From the NCBI GenBank assembly GCA_002346305.1, contig DDZI01000002.1:1-14873 (forward strand): a DNA stretch of 14,873 nt, written 5' to 3'. A program made the translations under genes and the position numbers. How positions within the stretch are numbered: position 1 is the first letter of the stretch; each line of letters begins with the position of its first letter. The DNA comes from Actinobacteria bacterium UBA3012 (GTDB lineage Bacteria; Actinomycetota; Actinomycetes; Nanopelagicales; Nanopelagicaceae). The notes beneath the pieces were generated by a model. It worked only from the letters and a program-made list of their open reading frames with translations. It was not told where the DNA came from and did not search any database. Of this stretch, positions 8,506-14,873 are shown piece by piece.

Positions 8506-8536
8506 AATATACACAGCATCGATATCGATCCGCCAA
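8506..8536 (-). promoter_or_regulatory. Likely pyr operon promoter
   Basis: On the minus strand a TATATT hexamer (8511-8506) fits a -10 box and would start transcription near 8499-8500, just before the PyrR-binding hairpin. The best -35 candidate is TTGGCG (8536-8531) at a rather long 19-base spacing, so that part is uncertain. A perfect 12-bp palindrome lies between the two boxes. Confidence 0.45.
8518..8529. repeat. Perfect 12-bp palindrome in the pyr promoter
   Basis: ATCGATATCGAT reads the same on both strands. It lies between the putative -35 and -10 boxes of the pyr promoter and about 80 bases upstream of the plus-strand enolase-superfamily gene. That position suits a dimeric repressor, but no cognate regulator is visible in the window and a chance palindrome is possible. 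Confidence 0.5.
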
Positions 8537-8606
8537 TTTCCTTCCGTGTCGAAAAATTTCCACGAAAACCCTTTAAATATGACAAATGACCTATAGGCTC
8601 ACATCT

Positions 8607-9761
8607 ATGTCAAAACCAATAACTATTACCAAAGTCCGCACAATCTTGACCTCTCCAGAGCGAATTCCGCTGGTAGTGGTCAAAATTGAAACTTCAGAAC
8701 CTGGTCTCTATGGACTCGGGTGCGCCACATTCACACAACGCTACCTCGCGGTAGCGACCGCCATAGATGAGTATCTGGCACCATTTTTAGTTGGCCGCGA
8801 TGTATCTCAAATCGAAGATATCTGGCAGACCTGCATGACGAGCGCGTATTGGCGCAACGGTCCAATCACCAACAACGCTGTTTCAGGTATTGATATGGCG
8901 CTTTGGGATATAGCTGGAAAAGCCGCAGATAAACCGGTTTGGCAATTATTAGGTGAAAAGTCACGCGATCACCTTGGTGCTTATGCATCATTGCAACCTG
9001 AAGTTGGATCATTTGATGCTTACATAACATCAATGGTCAAGTGGGCTCACTCTGCAAAAGAGATGGGTTTTCGCGCAGCCAAATTAGAAACAACTTTTTC
9101 TGGACCTTATGCAAATATGGGAATCAGAGAAGATGATGAAAAAATGACTGAAGTTATTAGAGCGGTCAGAAATGCAGTTGGCCCAGATTTCACTCTGATG
9201 GTCGATGTGCAATATGCATTTGATTCTGTTGACCGGGCAATTAAAACCATTAACACTTGGCAAGAGTTTGATTTATTTTTTGTCGAAACTCCGCTTTGGG
9301 TGGATGACCTTGAAGGATTATCAAAATTAGTTGCAGCAACTCCAATAAAAATTGCTTCAGGGGAGTGGTTGAGCACTCGTTATGAATTTTCCGACTTGAT
9401 CAAGTATGGAAATGTTGGAGTAGTTCAGCCAGATATTGGTCGCGTTGGCGGATTATCGGAAGCACGCAATGTTTGTAATATGGCAAAAGCAAATAACAAG
9501 ATTGTGGTTCCGCACCTTTGGAAAACCGGAATTTCAGTTGCTGCCGCAGCACACTTAGCTACTGTGACCCCACATATGCCATTTTTTGAGTTTTTACCTC
9601 CTGATTTATGTGAATCTCGTCTTCGCAAAGAGTTAGTGGTTGATGAGGTTACAATGGTGGATGGGAAAGTAACAATCCCACAGCGGTCAGGACTTGGAAT
9701 CGAATTAAATCGGGATGCACTTGAGATGTTTAAAGATGCTGCGCGAAAGATTCGAGCCTAA
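8607..9761 (+). CDS. Mandelate racemase/muconate lactonizing enzyme-family protein (acid-sugar dehydratase-like)
   Basis: This belongs to the enolase superfamily, which abstracts a proton next to a carboxylate, usually to dehydrate or epimerise sugar acids. The N-terminal capping domain is about residues 1-125, and the barrel follows. Metal ligands appear as Asp200 (MVDVQ), Glu227 (FVETP) and Glu253 (SGEW). The His-Asp pair of the mandelate racemase subgroup is His303 (PHLWKTG) and Asp276 (QPDIGRVGG). The strand-2 lysine motif reads Lys159-Leu-Glu161, not the common KxK. The N-terminal half (YGLG, RDVSQIEDIW, AYWRNGP, DMALWDI) resembles the mannonate dehydratase/RspA group, but the DVHHR-type motif expected there is absent, so I leave the substrate open. 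I chose the ATG at 8607 (384 residues) because family members begin near the ITKV strand. An in-frame ATG at 8586 would add seven residues. No strong Shine-Dalgarno sequence precedes either. Its stop overlaps the convergent gene by 4 bases. Confidence 0.85.
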   Translation: MSKPITITKVRTILTSPERIPLVVVKIETSEPGLYGLGCATFTQRYLAVATAIDEYLAPFLVGRDVSQIEDIWQTCMTSAYWRNGPITNNAVSGIDMALWDIAGKAADKPVWQLLGEKSRDHLGAYASLQPEVGSFDAYITSMVKWAHSAKEMGFRAAKLETTFSGPYANMGIREDDEKMTEVIRAVRNAVGPDFTLMVDVQYAFDSVDRAIKTINTWQEFDLFFVETPLWVDDLEGLSKLVAATPIKIASGEWLSTRYEFSDLIKYGNVGVVQPDIGRVGGLSEARNVCNMAKANNKIVVPHLWKTGISVAAAAHLATVTPHMPFFEFLPPDLCESRLRKELVVDEVTMVDGKVTIPQRSGLGIELNRDALEMFKDAARKIRA

Positions 9762-10984
9762 CGAGTAATACCTGTCGTATCTTCTTCTCTAATTCCCCAC
9801 GCTGTACCAAAGTCCGCTAATTTGTCGAGAAAGGGTTTTGCAGGAAACCATTCTGGACCTGCCACTCCCTTTGGTTGCCAGATTCCCTCTTGAATCAACT
9901 CCATAGCAATAACTGGATTGATGGCAGTCTGCCAAACAACTGCTTGATCTCCGTACTCCCGCATCGACCAATCATTGTCTACAACGTTATACAAATAAAC
10001 AGCACGTGGATTTCCAGATTTATCTAAACCCTTAACTAAAGTTCCAGCACAAGTTTTGCCTTTCATTCGCGAACCTAAAGTGGCAGGATCAGGAAGTGAA
10101 GCAGCTAAAAGATCTCTAGGTGACACAGATATTCCTTGTACATCAACCGTTTCTTTTCGGTCCATGCCTAGTAAGTGAATGGTTTTAAGTATTGTTATGA
10201 ACTCTGCACCAAGTCCATATTTAAAACTCACTTTTTTTGCATCAATTTTTTGAGGAATTAGAACTACTTCTTCATGTTCAACATTCACGCATTGCACAGG
10301 ACCAATGCCATCCGGAAAATCAAATGTTTGGATGCCGCTAAATGGTTCAGTTGTATACCAACCACGACCATCTTCCCAAATTAACGGAGGATTTAAGCAC
10401 TCCTCAATTGTTGTCCAGATAGAAAAAGAAGGGGCAAATTCATATCCTTCAATAACAATATTAGAACCATCAAGAACAGTGATCTCATCAATCCTTGAAA
10501 ACAATTCTTCATCAGCATATTTTGCAAAGACGTCACTTAGTCCAGGTTCAATTCCCATTCCAACAAGTGCATATATCCCGCGCTCATCCCAATTCCAATC
10601 TCGAGCAAATTGTTCATCTCCTAATTTTACGCCGGTTTCACTATTTGGATATTGTGGGTGAGGGCGCGAGAGTGACATAGCCATATCCATGTAATTTGTA
10701 TTCTCGATTTCACAAGCTAGAAAAATTGGCATTACAAATCGTGGATCTACTGCATTTATTACTATGTCTGGGGCAGTCTTGCGAATAAGTTCTCGAATAT
10801 CTTCGAGCTCCGCTGCGTTTACTTGGGCTGCTAAAAAGCGAGAGTCTTTAACTCTGCTCACTGCTTCTTCTGCACGAGCTAAAGTTCGATCGGCAATAAC
10901 CATGGTTGAAATTGCACTTCTTTTTGAAGCTATATTTGCTATAGCGCGGCCCACTCCGCCAGCGCCAATAACTAGGACCTTCAT
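9758..10984 (-). CDS. Saccharopine dehydrogenase family oxidoreductase
   Basis: This is an NAD(P)-dependent oxidoreductase of the saccharopine dehydrogenase/reductase group, which acts on amino-acid C-N bonds. The N-terminal Rossmann fold shows VIGAGGVGRA (5-14). Strand two ends in ADRT (31-34), where Asp32 and Arg33 decide NAD versus NADP preference. INAVDPRF (76-83) and GMGIEPGLSDV (142-152) are typical of the family. The C-terminal half has no membrane segment or signal, so the enzyme is cytosolic. At 408 residues it lacks any fused lysine-ketoglutarate reductase domain. Possible activities include saccharopine reductase, lysine 6-dehydrogenase or carboxynorspermidine synthase; nothing here decides among them. 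The ATG has AGGAG 8 bases upstream. The gene converges on the enolase-superfamily gene, and their ends overlap by 4 bases without room for a terminator. Confidence 0.85.
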   Translation of the reverse strand: MKVLVIGAGGVGRAIANIASKRSAISTMVIADRTLARAEEAVSRVKDSRFLAAQVNAAELEDIRELIRKTAPDIVINAVDPRFVMPIFLACEIENTNYMDMAMSLSRPHPQYPNSETGVKLGDEQFARDWNWDERGIYALVGMGIEPGLSDVFAKYADEELFSRIDEITVLDGSNIVIEGYEFAPSFSIWTTIEECLNPPLIWEDGRGWYTTEPFSGIQTFDFPDGIGPVQCVNVEHEEVVLIPQKIDAKKVSFKYGLGAEFITILKTIHLLGMDRKETVDVQGISVSPRDLLAASLPDPATLGSRMKGKTCAGTLVKGLDKSGNPRAVYLYNVVDNDWSMREYGDQAVVWQTAINPVIAMELIQEGIWQPKGVAGPEWFPAKPFLDKLADFGTAWGIREEDTTGITR

Positions 10985-11010
10985 TTAATTTACTCCTGAA
11001 CTTTTAACTA

Positions 11011-11039
11011 AGGATAATCCTCCAGGCTTAACTGAGCAA
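11011..11039 (-). promoter_or_regulatory. Possible promoter of the saccharopine dehydrogenase-family gene
   Basis: On the minus strand TTGCTC (11039-11034) and TATCCT (11016-11011) are 17 bases apart. They would start transcription about 20 bases before the ATG at 10984, leaving room for its AGGAG site. Both hexamers are only partial matches to the consensus. Confidence 0.35.
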
Positions 11040-11071
11040 AACCTGCTTAAAGTAGTGAAGCGCTAAAGGGG

Positions 11072-11077
11072 TATTCT
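11072..11077 (+). promoter_or_regulatory. Possible -10 box of the tRNA-Arg gene
   Basis: TATTCT would place the transcript start near 11084, about 13 bases before the mature tRNA 5-prime end. I find no convincing -35 box at the usual spacing; the nearest, TTAAAG at 11047-11052, is 19 bases away. Confidence 0.3.
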
Positions 11078-11096
11078 TGGCATGCGTTAAATTCAA

Positions 11097-11173
11097 GTCC
11101 TCGTAGCTCAGTTGGATAGAGCGATCGCCTCCTAAGCGGTAGGTCACCAGTTCGATTCTGGTCGAGGACACCA
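11097..11173 (+). tRNA. tRNA-Arg(CCU)
   Basis: A full cloverleaf folds by eye. The acceptor stem is GTCCTCG/CGAGGAC and the D stem GCTC/GAGC. The anticodon stem is ATCGC/GCGGT (one T-G pair) around a seven-base loop with anticodon CCT at 11131-11133. The T arm is ACCAG-TTCGATT-CTGGT. The discriminator is A, and CCA is encoded in the genome at 11171-11173. The anticodon reads AGG arginine codons. AGG and AGA are used sparingly in the neighbouring genes, so this is a minor isoacceptor. It lies between divergent minus-strand genes and is transcribed on its own; no terminator hairpin is seen after it. Confidence 0.97.
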
Positions 11174-11189
11174 ATTAGAGATTTTGATA

Positions 11190-12038
11190 TTAAGAAAATA
11201 CGACGGTGCGCGCCCCTACAAGGAATACTCGGTCTTCAGCATATAAACGAACAGCTTTTGCAAGAACTCTTCTTTCAATATCACGGCCAATTGCAACTAA
11301 ATCTTCTGGAGTTGCAGAGTGAGAAACATGAGTAATGTCTTGTTCGATGATTGGACCTTCATCTAAATCTTCAGTTACAAAATGTGCAGTTGCTCCAATA
11401 ATTTTCACACCGCGTGCGTGGGCTTGGTGATATGGCTTCGCGCCTTTGAATCCGGGAAGAAATGAATGATGAATATTAATTATGTGACCAGTGAATTTAC
11501 GACAAAAGTCTGGTGAGAGTATTTGCATATACCTGGCAAGTACAACCACATCGATTTGATGCTTTTCAATTCTTTCGATTAATTGAGCTTCTTGATCTTT
11601 TTTAGTGGCTGCCGTAACTGGGAGATACTCAAATGCGATTCCATGAGATTCAACTAGACCACGTAACTCCTCGTGATTAGAGACAACCAATGGAATATCA
11701 ACTGGAAGTTCATCAAGATCTCGCAGGTAGAGCAGGTCTCGTAAGCAGTGACTCTCTTTAGTAACAAGTATTAGTGCGCGCTTACGATTTTCAAAAGGTC
11801 GAATCTCTAAGGTTGGAGTGAATCGACTCAACTCTTTCTTTAAAATTTCTTTTGCGACCGAGAGATTTTCTTCAGTGGTGAAGCGAGTGCGCATACAAAA
11901 TAAACCTGTGACTGGATCTGTGAATTGTTGATTCTCAATTATGTTTCCATTTGAATTCAAGACCGCTGTTGTCATTGCATGAACAATTCCAGGCTGGTCT
12001 TTGCAAGTAAGAGTGGCCAATAAATCAACTGAGGACAT
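11190..12038 (-). CDS. purU: Formyltetrahydrofolate deformylase
   Basis: PurU hydrolyses 10-formyl-tetrahydrofolate to formate and THF, balancing the one-carbon pool and, in some bacteria, supplying formate to PurT. Residues 1-80 form an ACT-type regulatory domain (LTCKDQPGIVH at 10-20), which senses glycine and methionine in the E. coli enzyme. The rest is the formyltransferase fold, with INIHHSFLPGFKGAKPY (187-203) and DLDEGPIIEQD (224-234). The catalytic triad is complete as Asn188, His190 and Asp226. The 282-residue length is normal. The start lies 21 bases after the stop of the MMPL gene. No Shine-Dalgarno sequence precedes it, but a -10-like TAGACT (12051-12046) sits so that transcription could begin at or next to the ATG, suggesting a leaderless message. 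Confidence 0.96.
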   Translation of the reverse strand: MSSVDLLATLTCKDQPGIVHAMTTAVLNSNGNIIENQQFTDPVTGLFCMRTRFTTEENLSVAKEILKKELSRFTPTLEIRPFENRKRALILVTKESHCLRDLLYLRDLDELPVDIPLVVSNHEELRGLVESHGIAFEYLPVTAATKKDQEAQLIERIEKHQIDVVVLARYMQILSPDFCRKFTGHIINIHHSFLPGFKGAKPYHQAHARGVKIIGATAHFVTEDLDEGPIIEQDITHVSHSATPEDLVAIGRDIERRVLAKAVRLYAEDRVFLVGARTVVFS

Positions 12039-12059
12039 GGTCTTAAGTCTATTGCATCA

Positions 12060-14165
12060 TTAATGCGAGATGGTGAAGCGTTTTAATCGCTTCGGAGCCC
12101 ACCAATTTGCGGCTCCAAAGAGCCTCATTAGAGCAGGAACAAGTAATCCTCGAACAATTGTGGCATCAATCAAAATTGCAAAAGCAACGCCGAAGCCGAG
12201 CATTTTTATTGAAGTAACCCCACCAAGAATGAAAGCACCAAAGACCACGGCCAGTACAAAGGCTGCTGCGGTAATAATTCGTGCAGATTTTTGCAATCCA
12301 ATTGCCACGGCATCTGAATTAGATTTTCCAGCCTCATACTCTTCTTTTATTCGAGAGAGGAGAAATACTTCATAATCCATAGATAAACCAAAAGTTGTCA
12401 CTGCGATTAAAATTACCGAGCCTGTATCTAATGTTCCAGTGACTGTAAATCCACCTAATAAGTTTGCAAGATTTCCATCAATAAATATCCAAGTCACAAC
12501 GCCTAAAGTGGCGGCAAGAGAAAGAACATTAAGTAGAACAGCTTTTATTGGCAAAAGGATTGATCCAGTGAAAATAAACAAGAGTAATAAAACAGAGACA
12601 GATATCCAGAGAAGTGCCCAAGGTAGTGCATCAGCTATTCCTTGTTGAGTATCTGTGTAATCAGCAGCAGCCCCACCAATTAATGTGCCATCAGGAGCCG
12701 GAATTTCGCGCAATTCATCAATTAGTGCTTCTGCTGGTAATGAGCGCGGGGACATTGAGTGGATTGCGTTGAAACGAAGTATCGCGCCTGAAGTAACCGC
12801 ATCAGTTAGATACAAAATTCCTTCAGTGGAACTGATTGCTTCTTGATACTTCATCAGTTCAGCGCTACCTAGAAACTTTGCTCCATTTTCAATTACAAAT
12901 TCAACTGGAACTGATTCACGGCCTGGAAATCTTTCATCAGCCACTCGCGCCGCAATCGCTGCTGGATGGTCTTTTGGCAAAACTTTAGAATCCACTTGTC
13001 CAAAAGCAATATCTTTAATTGGTGCTGCAAAAACACTCAATCCAACGAGAGTTAAAAGTAGAACAGCAACAGGGCGGCGCATTACAAAGTGTGCAGTTTT
13101 TGCCCAACCACCATCTTCCTTTGGTGTTAGTGCGCTTTTTCTAACTGTGTATTTATCAATTCGATGTCCAAGGAGAGCGAGCATCGCGGGTAGTGGAACA
13201 AGTGCTCCAATAACCGCCATAGCAACGACTGTAATTCCGGCATAACCAAAAGATTTCAAGAAGTAAAGTGGGAAAACCAACATGGATCCCAAAGTAACCA
13301 TGATTGTTAAGCCAGAGAAAAATACAGTTCTTCCTGCTGTGGCAACTGTTTTAATCACTGCATCATTTACCGATAGTCCACGGTGTAACTCTTCACGGAA
13401 TCTATTTACAATAAGCAACGAATAATCAATTCCTAGACCGAGCCCAAGACCGGTAATTAGATTTATAGCAAAAATACTTACATCAGTTAACAATGAAATT
13501 AGATAGATAACAAAAAAAGAACCAAGTATTGCGCTAACTCCTACAACAAGTGGAGTAGCCGAAGCGACAAGACCTCCAAAAATAAAAAGCAAAAGCAAAA
13601 AAGTTAGTGGTATGGCTATTGCTTCAGATTTATACAGATCTTTACTAATTTGACCGTTGATGGCATTTCCTGCGGCCCCAGTACCTGTGGAATACAAATT
13701 CAATGAGCGATATTTATCTTCAAATGTTCTTGTAACAACTTCTGCCACTTCACCTAAAGAGTCAAAATCTGATTTTGTAGCATAAACAAATATGTAAGCG
13801 GCTTTTCCATCAGTACTTTTCAGTTGCGGAGCTTTCATGTCCCAATATGAAAAAGTCCTACTAACATTTTTGACTTGTTTTAGTTCAGCAGTTAAGGCAA
13901 GAGCATCAGAAACCACTGTTACGTCATCAACACTTCGTGATCCTGCATCTACGACTAATACAACAGCCGGATCTTCAATATTGAAATTTTCCTGGAGGTA
14001 TTTGTAAGCCTTAGCTGATTCGCTGTTCGGGTTTGTATAACCACCGCTATCCAATCTTCCAAAGGCAAGGGAGCCAATAGCCCCAGCACCAATAAAAGTT
14101 ATTAGGAAAATTACGAGAACTTTGGCCTTGCGTTGAACTATTACTCGCCCAAGTCGCTCAAACAT
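12060..14165 (-). CDS. MMPL-family RND transporter
   Basis: This is an inner-membrane proton-driven exporter of the MMPL branch of the RND superfamily, whose members move lipids, pigments or drugs. The 701-residue protein shows the usual duplicated plan. TM1 (about 13-35) is followed by an extracellular loop (about 36-180), five more helices to about 332, then TM7 (366-383), a second loop (about 385-512) and the last five helices. The proton-relay Asp-Tyr pairs are Asp247-Tyr248 (GLGIDYSLL) in TM4 and Asp597-Tyr598 (LSMDYEVFLLSR) in TM10, equivalent to those of MmpL3. The long cytoplasmic tail of MmpL3 is missing. The ATG has AGGA about 8 bases upstream. The gene is followed closely by purU, though a functional link is not obvious. 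The substrate cannot be named; a non-mycolate lipid or drug is likely in an organism without evidence of mycolates. Confidence 0.93.
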   Translation of the reverse strand: MFERLGRVIVQRKAKVLVIFLITFIGAGAIGSLAFGRLDSGGYTNPNSESAKAYKYLQENFNIEDPAVVLVVDAGSRSVDDVTVVSDALALTAELKQVKNVSRTFSYWDMKAPQLKSTDGKAAYIFVYATKSDFDSLGEVAEVVTRTFEDKYRSLNLYSTGTGAAGNAINGQISKDLYKSEAIAIPLTFLLLLFIFGGLVASATPLVVGVSAILGSFFVIYLISLLTDVSIFAINLITGLGLGLGIDYSLLIVNRFREELHRGLSVNDAVIKTVATAGRTVFFSGLTIMVTLGSMLVFPLYFLKSFGYAGITVVAMAVIGALVPLPAMLALLGHRIDKYTVRKSALTPKEDGGWAKTAHFVMRRPVAVLLLTLVGLSVFAAPIKDIAFGQVDSKVLPKDHPAAIAARVADERFPGRESVPVEFVIENGAKFLGSAELMKYQEAISSTEGILYLTDAVTSGAILRFNAIHSMSPRSLPAEALIDELREIPAPDGTLIGGAAADYTDTQQGIADALPWALLWISVSVLLLLFIFTGSILLPIKAVLLNVLSLAATLGVVTWIFIDGNLANLLGGFTVTGTLDTGSVILIAVTTFGLSMDYEVFLLSRIKEEYEAGKSNSDAVAIGLQKSARIITAAAFVLAVVFGAFILGGVTSIKMLGFGVAFAILIDATIVRGLLVPALMRLFGAANWWAPKRLKRFTISH

Positions 14166-14179
14166 GGTTAAATCCTAAT

Positions 14180-14317
14180 ATGGAAAACAAAGGGGCAAAA
14201 CCAGCAAAAAAAATTACAGAAAAGGGCCCTCTAACTAAGCCAGATTTTGTTGACCCCTCAGAAGAGAGAGCAAGAGATGAAGAGATCCTGAGAGATGTAC
14301 CTCCACATCACTCATGA
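14180..14317 (+). CDS. Possible 45-residue hydrophilic protein
   Basis: A short frame (ATG at 14180, TGA at 14315-14317) fills the gap between the MMPL gene and the next minus-strand gene. The predicted peptide is soluble and highly charged. A Lys-rich start (KGAKPAKK) leads into a Pro/Asp segment (GPLTKPDFVDPSEER) and an acidic helix-like end (RARDEEILRDVPPHHS). I do not recognise the family. The DNA is purine-rich on this strand, as coding DNA often is. TTAAAT (14168-14173) lies exactly where a -10 box would give a message starting at the ATG, and there is no Shine-Dalgarno sequence. It starts 14 bases from the divergent MMPL start and overlaps the convergent gene end by 10 bases. It could still be just the MMPL leader on the other strand. 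Confidence 0.45.
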   Translation: MENKGAKPAKKITEKGPLTKPDFVDPSEERARDEEILRDVPPHHS

Positions 14318-14325
14318 ATCTCAGG
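14287..14325. repeat. Nested inverted repeat at convergent gene ends
   Basis: CCTGAGA (14287-14293) pairs with TCTCAGG (14319-14325). Inside it GATGT (14294-14298) pairs with ACATC (14305-14309) around a six-base loop, leaving nine unpaired bases on one side. It covers the last codons of both convergent frames. It could work as a two-way terminator, but there is no T-run on either side. Confidence 0.35.
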
Positions 14326-14787
14326 CAGCAATAAAAAATCCAGTTCGCCTTCCCGCTGAGCTTGTGCAATAGCAAATACATCTTTTTCCTGAACTGCCAG
14401 CAGTGCTCGCACATCTTGATTCTGAGAAATACTCTTTATAACTCTGATATTTCTGGCAAGTGTCCAAGATTTTGCAGACACTTGATCATAAATAATATTT
14501 TGTTGCACAGTAGTTGCAATTAAATCTATTCGATCTTGCGAATGTAAAATACTTTCAGCACCGGATAAAACTAATGAAATTCCCACTTCACCACTATGGA
14601 GAATAGGAACTGCTATCTCTATTTTTGCAGTAGCAGGCCGATAGAAAAGTGTGACACCTATAATTAGGGTAAGACTGGTTGCAAGTATTAATCTTCGACG
14701 TATTGAAAATAATGCCAAAATTCTTTTAATTTTTTCTATATCTTGCGGCGGAATAATTCTTCGGAGATTTAGTAGATTTCTAAGCAT
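14308..14787 (-). CDS. Single-TM protein with CpaB/RcpC-like C-terminal domain, no SAF domain
   Basis: The 159-residue protein has a basic cytoplasmic N-terminus (about 1-32), one membrane helix (about 33-49) and an extracellular part. The latter resembles the C-terminal domain of the Flp pilus assembly proteins CpaB/RcpC: SQDRIDLIATT (83-93) matches the family GDRVDVLAT motif, NIRVIKS (113-119) the NVRVLAV strand, and LLAVQEKDVFAIAQAQREGELDFLLLP (129-155) the element usually read as TLAVTPEQAERLALA followed by a short strand. The SAF domain normally placed before this part is missing. No tad or flp pilus gene is present nearby, so a pilus role is doubtful. Small SAF/CpaB-like genes also occur in actinobacteria near FmdB-type genes, which fits the Ser/Thr/Pro tail found upstream. 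The start lies 39 bases from that gene, with no clear Shine-Dalgarno sequence. Confidence 0.6.
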   Translation of the reverse strand: MLRNLLNLRRIIPPQDIEKIKRILALFSIRRRLILATSLTLIIGVTLFYRPATAKIEIAVPILHSGEVGISLVLSGAESILHSQDRIDLIATTVQQNIIYDQVSAKSWTLARNIRVIKSISQNQDVRALLAVQEKDVFAIAQAQREGELDFLLLPEIHE

Positions 14788-14826
14788 CTTGTAAATCTGG
14801 CAGAGATTTAAAAAATTACTACTTAC

Positions 14827-14873
14827 TTACTTAGCGCTTGTGGATGGCGGTGTTGGAGTGGATGGAGTAGATG
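14827..14873 (-). CDS. C-terminal tail of a minus-strand gene cut by the window edge
   Basis: The frame ends at TAA (14829-14827) and encodes STPSTPTPPSTSAK before the stop. Such a Ser/Thr/Pro-rich tail is common at the end of FmdB-type zinc-ribbon proteins in actinobacteria, and these often sit near short SAF/CpaB-like genes. With 14 codons visible, the identity is a guess. The other two frames on this strand end at or near the same place but give no low-complexity pattern. Confidence 0.4.
   Translation of the reverse strand, partial: STPSTPTPPSTSAK

Noticed and set aside
10305..10661. 118-codon plus-strand open frame
   Set aside because: It is antisense to the saccharopine dehydrogenase-family gene, whose minus-strand frame has clear family motifs; no ribosome site or recognisable domain on the plus strand.
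11097..11173. tRNA-Arg as an integration site for a mobile element
   Set aside because: No integrase gene and no second copy of the tRNA 3-prime end are visible in the window; the neighbours are ordinary metabolic genes.
14817..14833. Short tandem ACTT run
   Set aside because: Only about three or four copies, beyond the stop of the edge gene; too short to call a functional repeat or attachment site.

Overview
The window looks like part of the chromosome of a free-living actinobacterium with moderate to low GC. Genes are packed with overlaps of a few bases, several starts have little or no Shine-Dalgarno sequence, the pyrimidine genes follow the actinobacterial order pyrR-pyrB-pyrC-carA-carB, and an MMPL-family transporter is present. 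The streamlined freshwater Actinobacteria (acI / Nanopelagicales type) are my best guess. That is inferred from composition and gene content, not from any database comparison.

Positions 1-8540 (minus strand) hold a nearly complete de novo UMP operon, read from right to left: promoter, PyrR-binding RNA leader, pyrR, pyrB, pyrC, carA, carB, pyrK and the first 151 codons of pyrD, which runs off the left edge. Every junction overlaps or abuts (11, 4, 1, 14, 0 and 4 bases), so the genes should be transcribed together and translationally coupled. The products convert glutamine, bicarbonate and ATP to carbamoyl phosphate (CarAB), then to carbamoyl aspartate (PyrB), dihydroorotate (PyrC) and orotate (PyrD/PyrK). 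The dihydroorotate dehydrogenase is the NAD-linked class 1B type, with a catalytic Cys and an Fe-S/FAD partner. The leader before pyrR carries a textbook PyrR-binding loop whose lower stem pairs with the pyrR Shine-Dalgarno sequence, which suggests UMP-dependent translational repression.

Positions 8541-11000 hold two convergent metabolic genes that overlap by 4 bases at their stops: a plus-strand enolase-superfamily (mandelate racemase-like) enzyme and a minus-strand saccharopine dehydrogenase-family oxidoreductase. Their substrates are not identifiable from sequence alone.

Positions 11000-12060 hold a tRNA-Arg(CCU) with encoded CCA, then on the opposite strand purU (10-formyl-THF deformylase). 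Positions 12060-14165 encode a 12-TM MMPL/RND transporter just upstream of purU. Positions 14165-14873 hold a possible 45-residue plus-strand micro-ORF, a minus-strand single-TM protein resembling the C-terminal part of CpaB/RcpC, and the Ser/Thr/Pro-rich tail of another minus-strand gene at the right edge.

I see no insertion sequence, prophage, CRISPR array or defence locus. The most interesting items are the PyrR RNA switch, a 12-bp palindrome in the pyr promoter, the small ORF near 14.2 kb, and the unusual active-site pattern of the enolase-superfamily enzyme.
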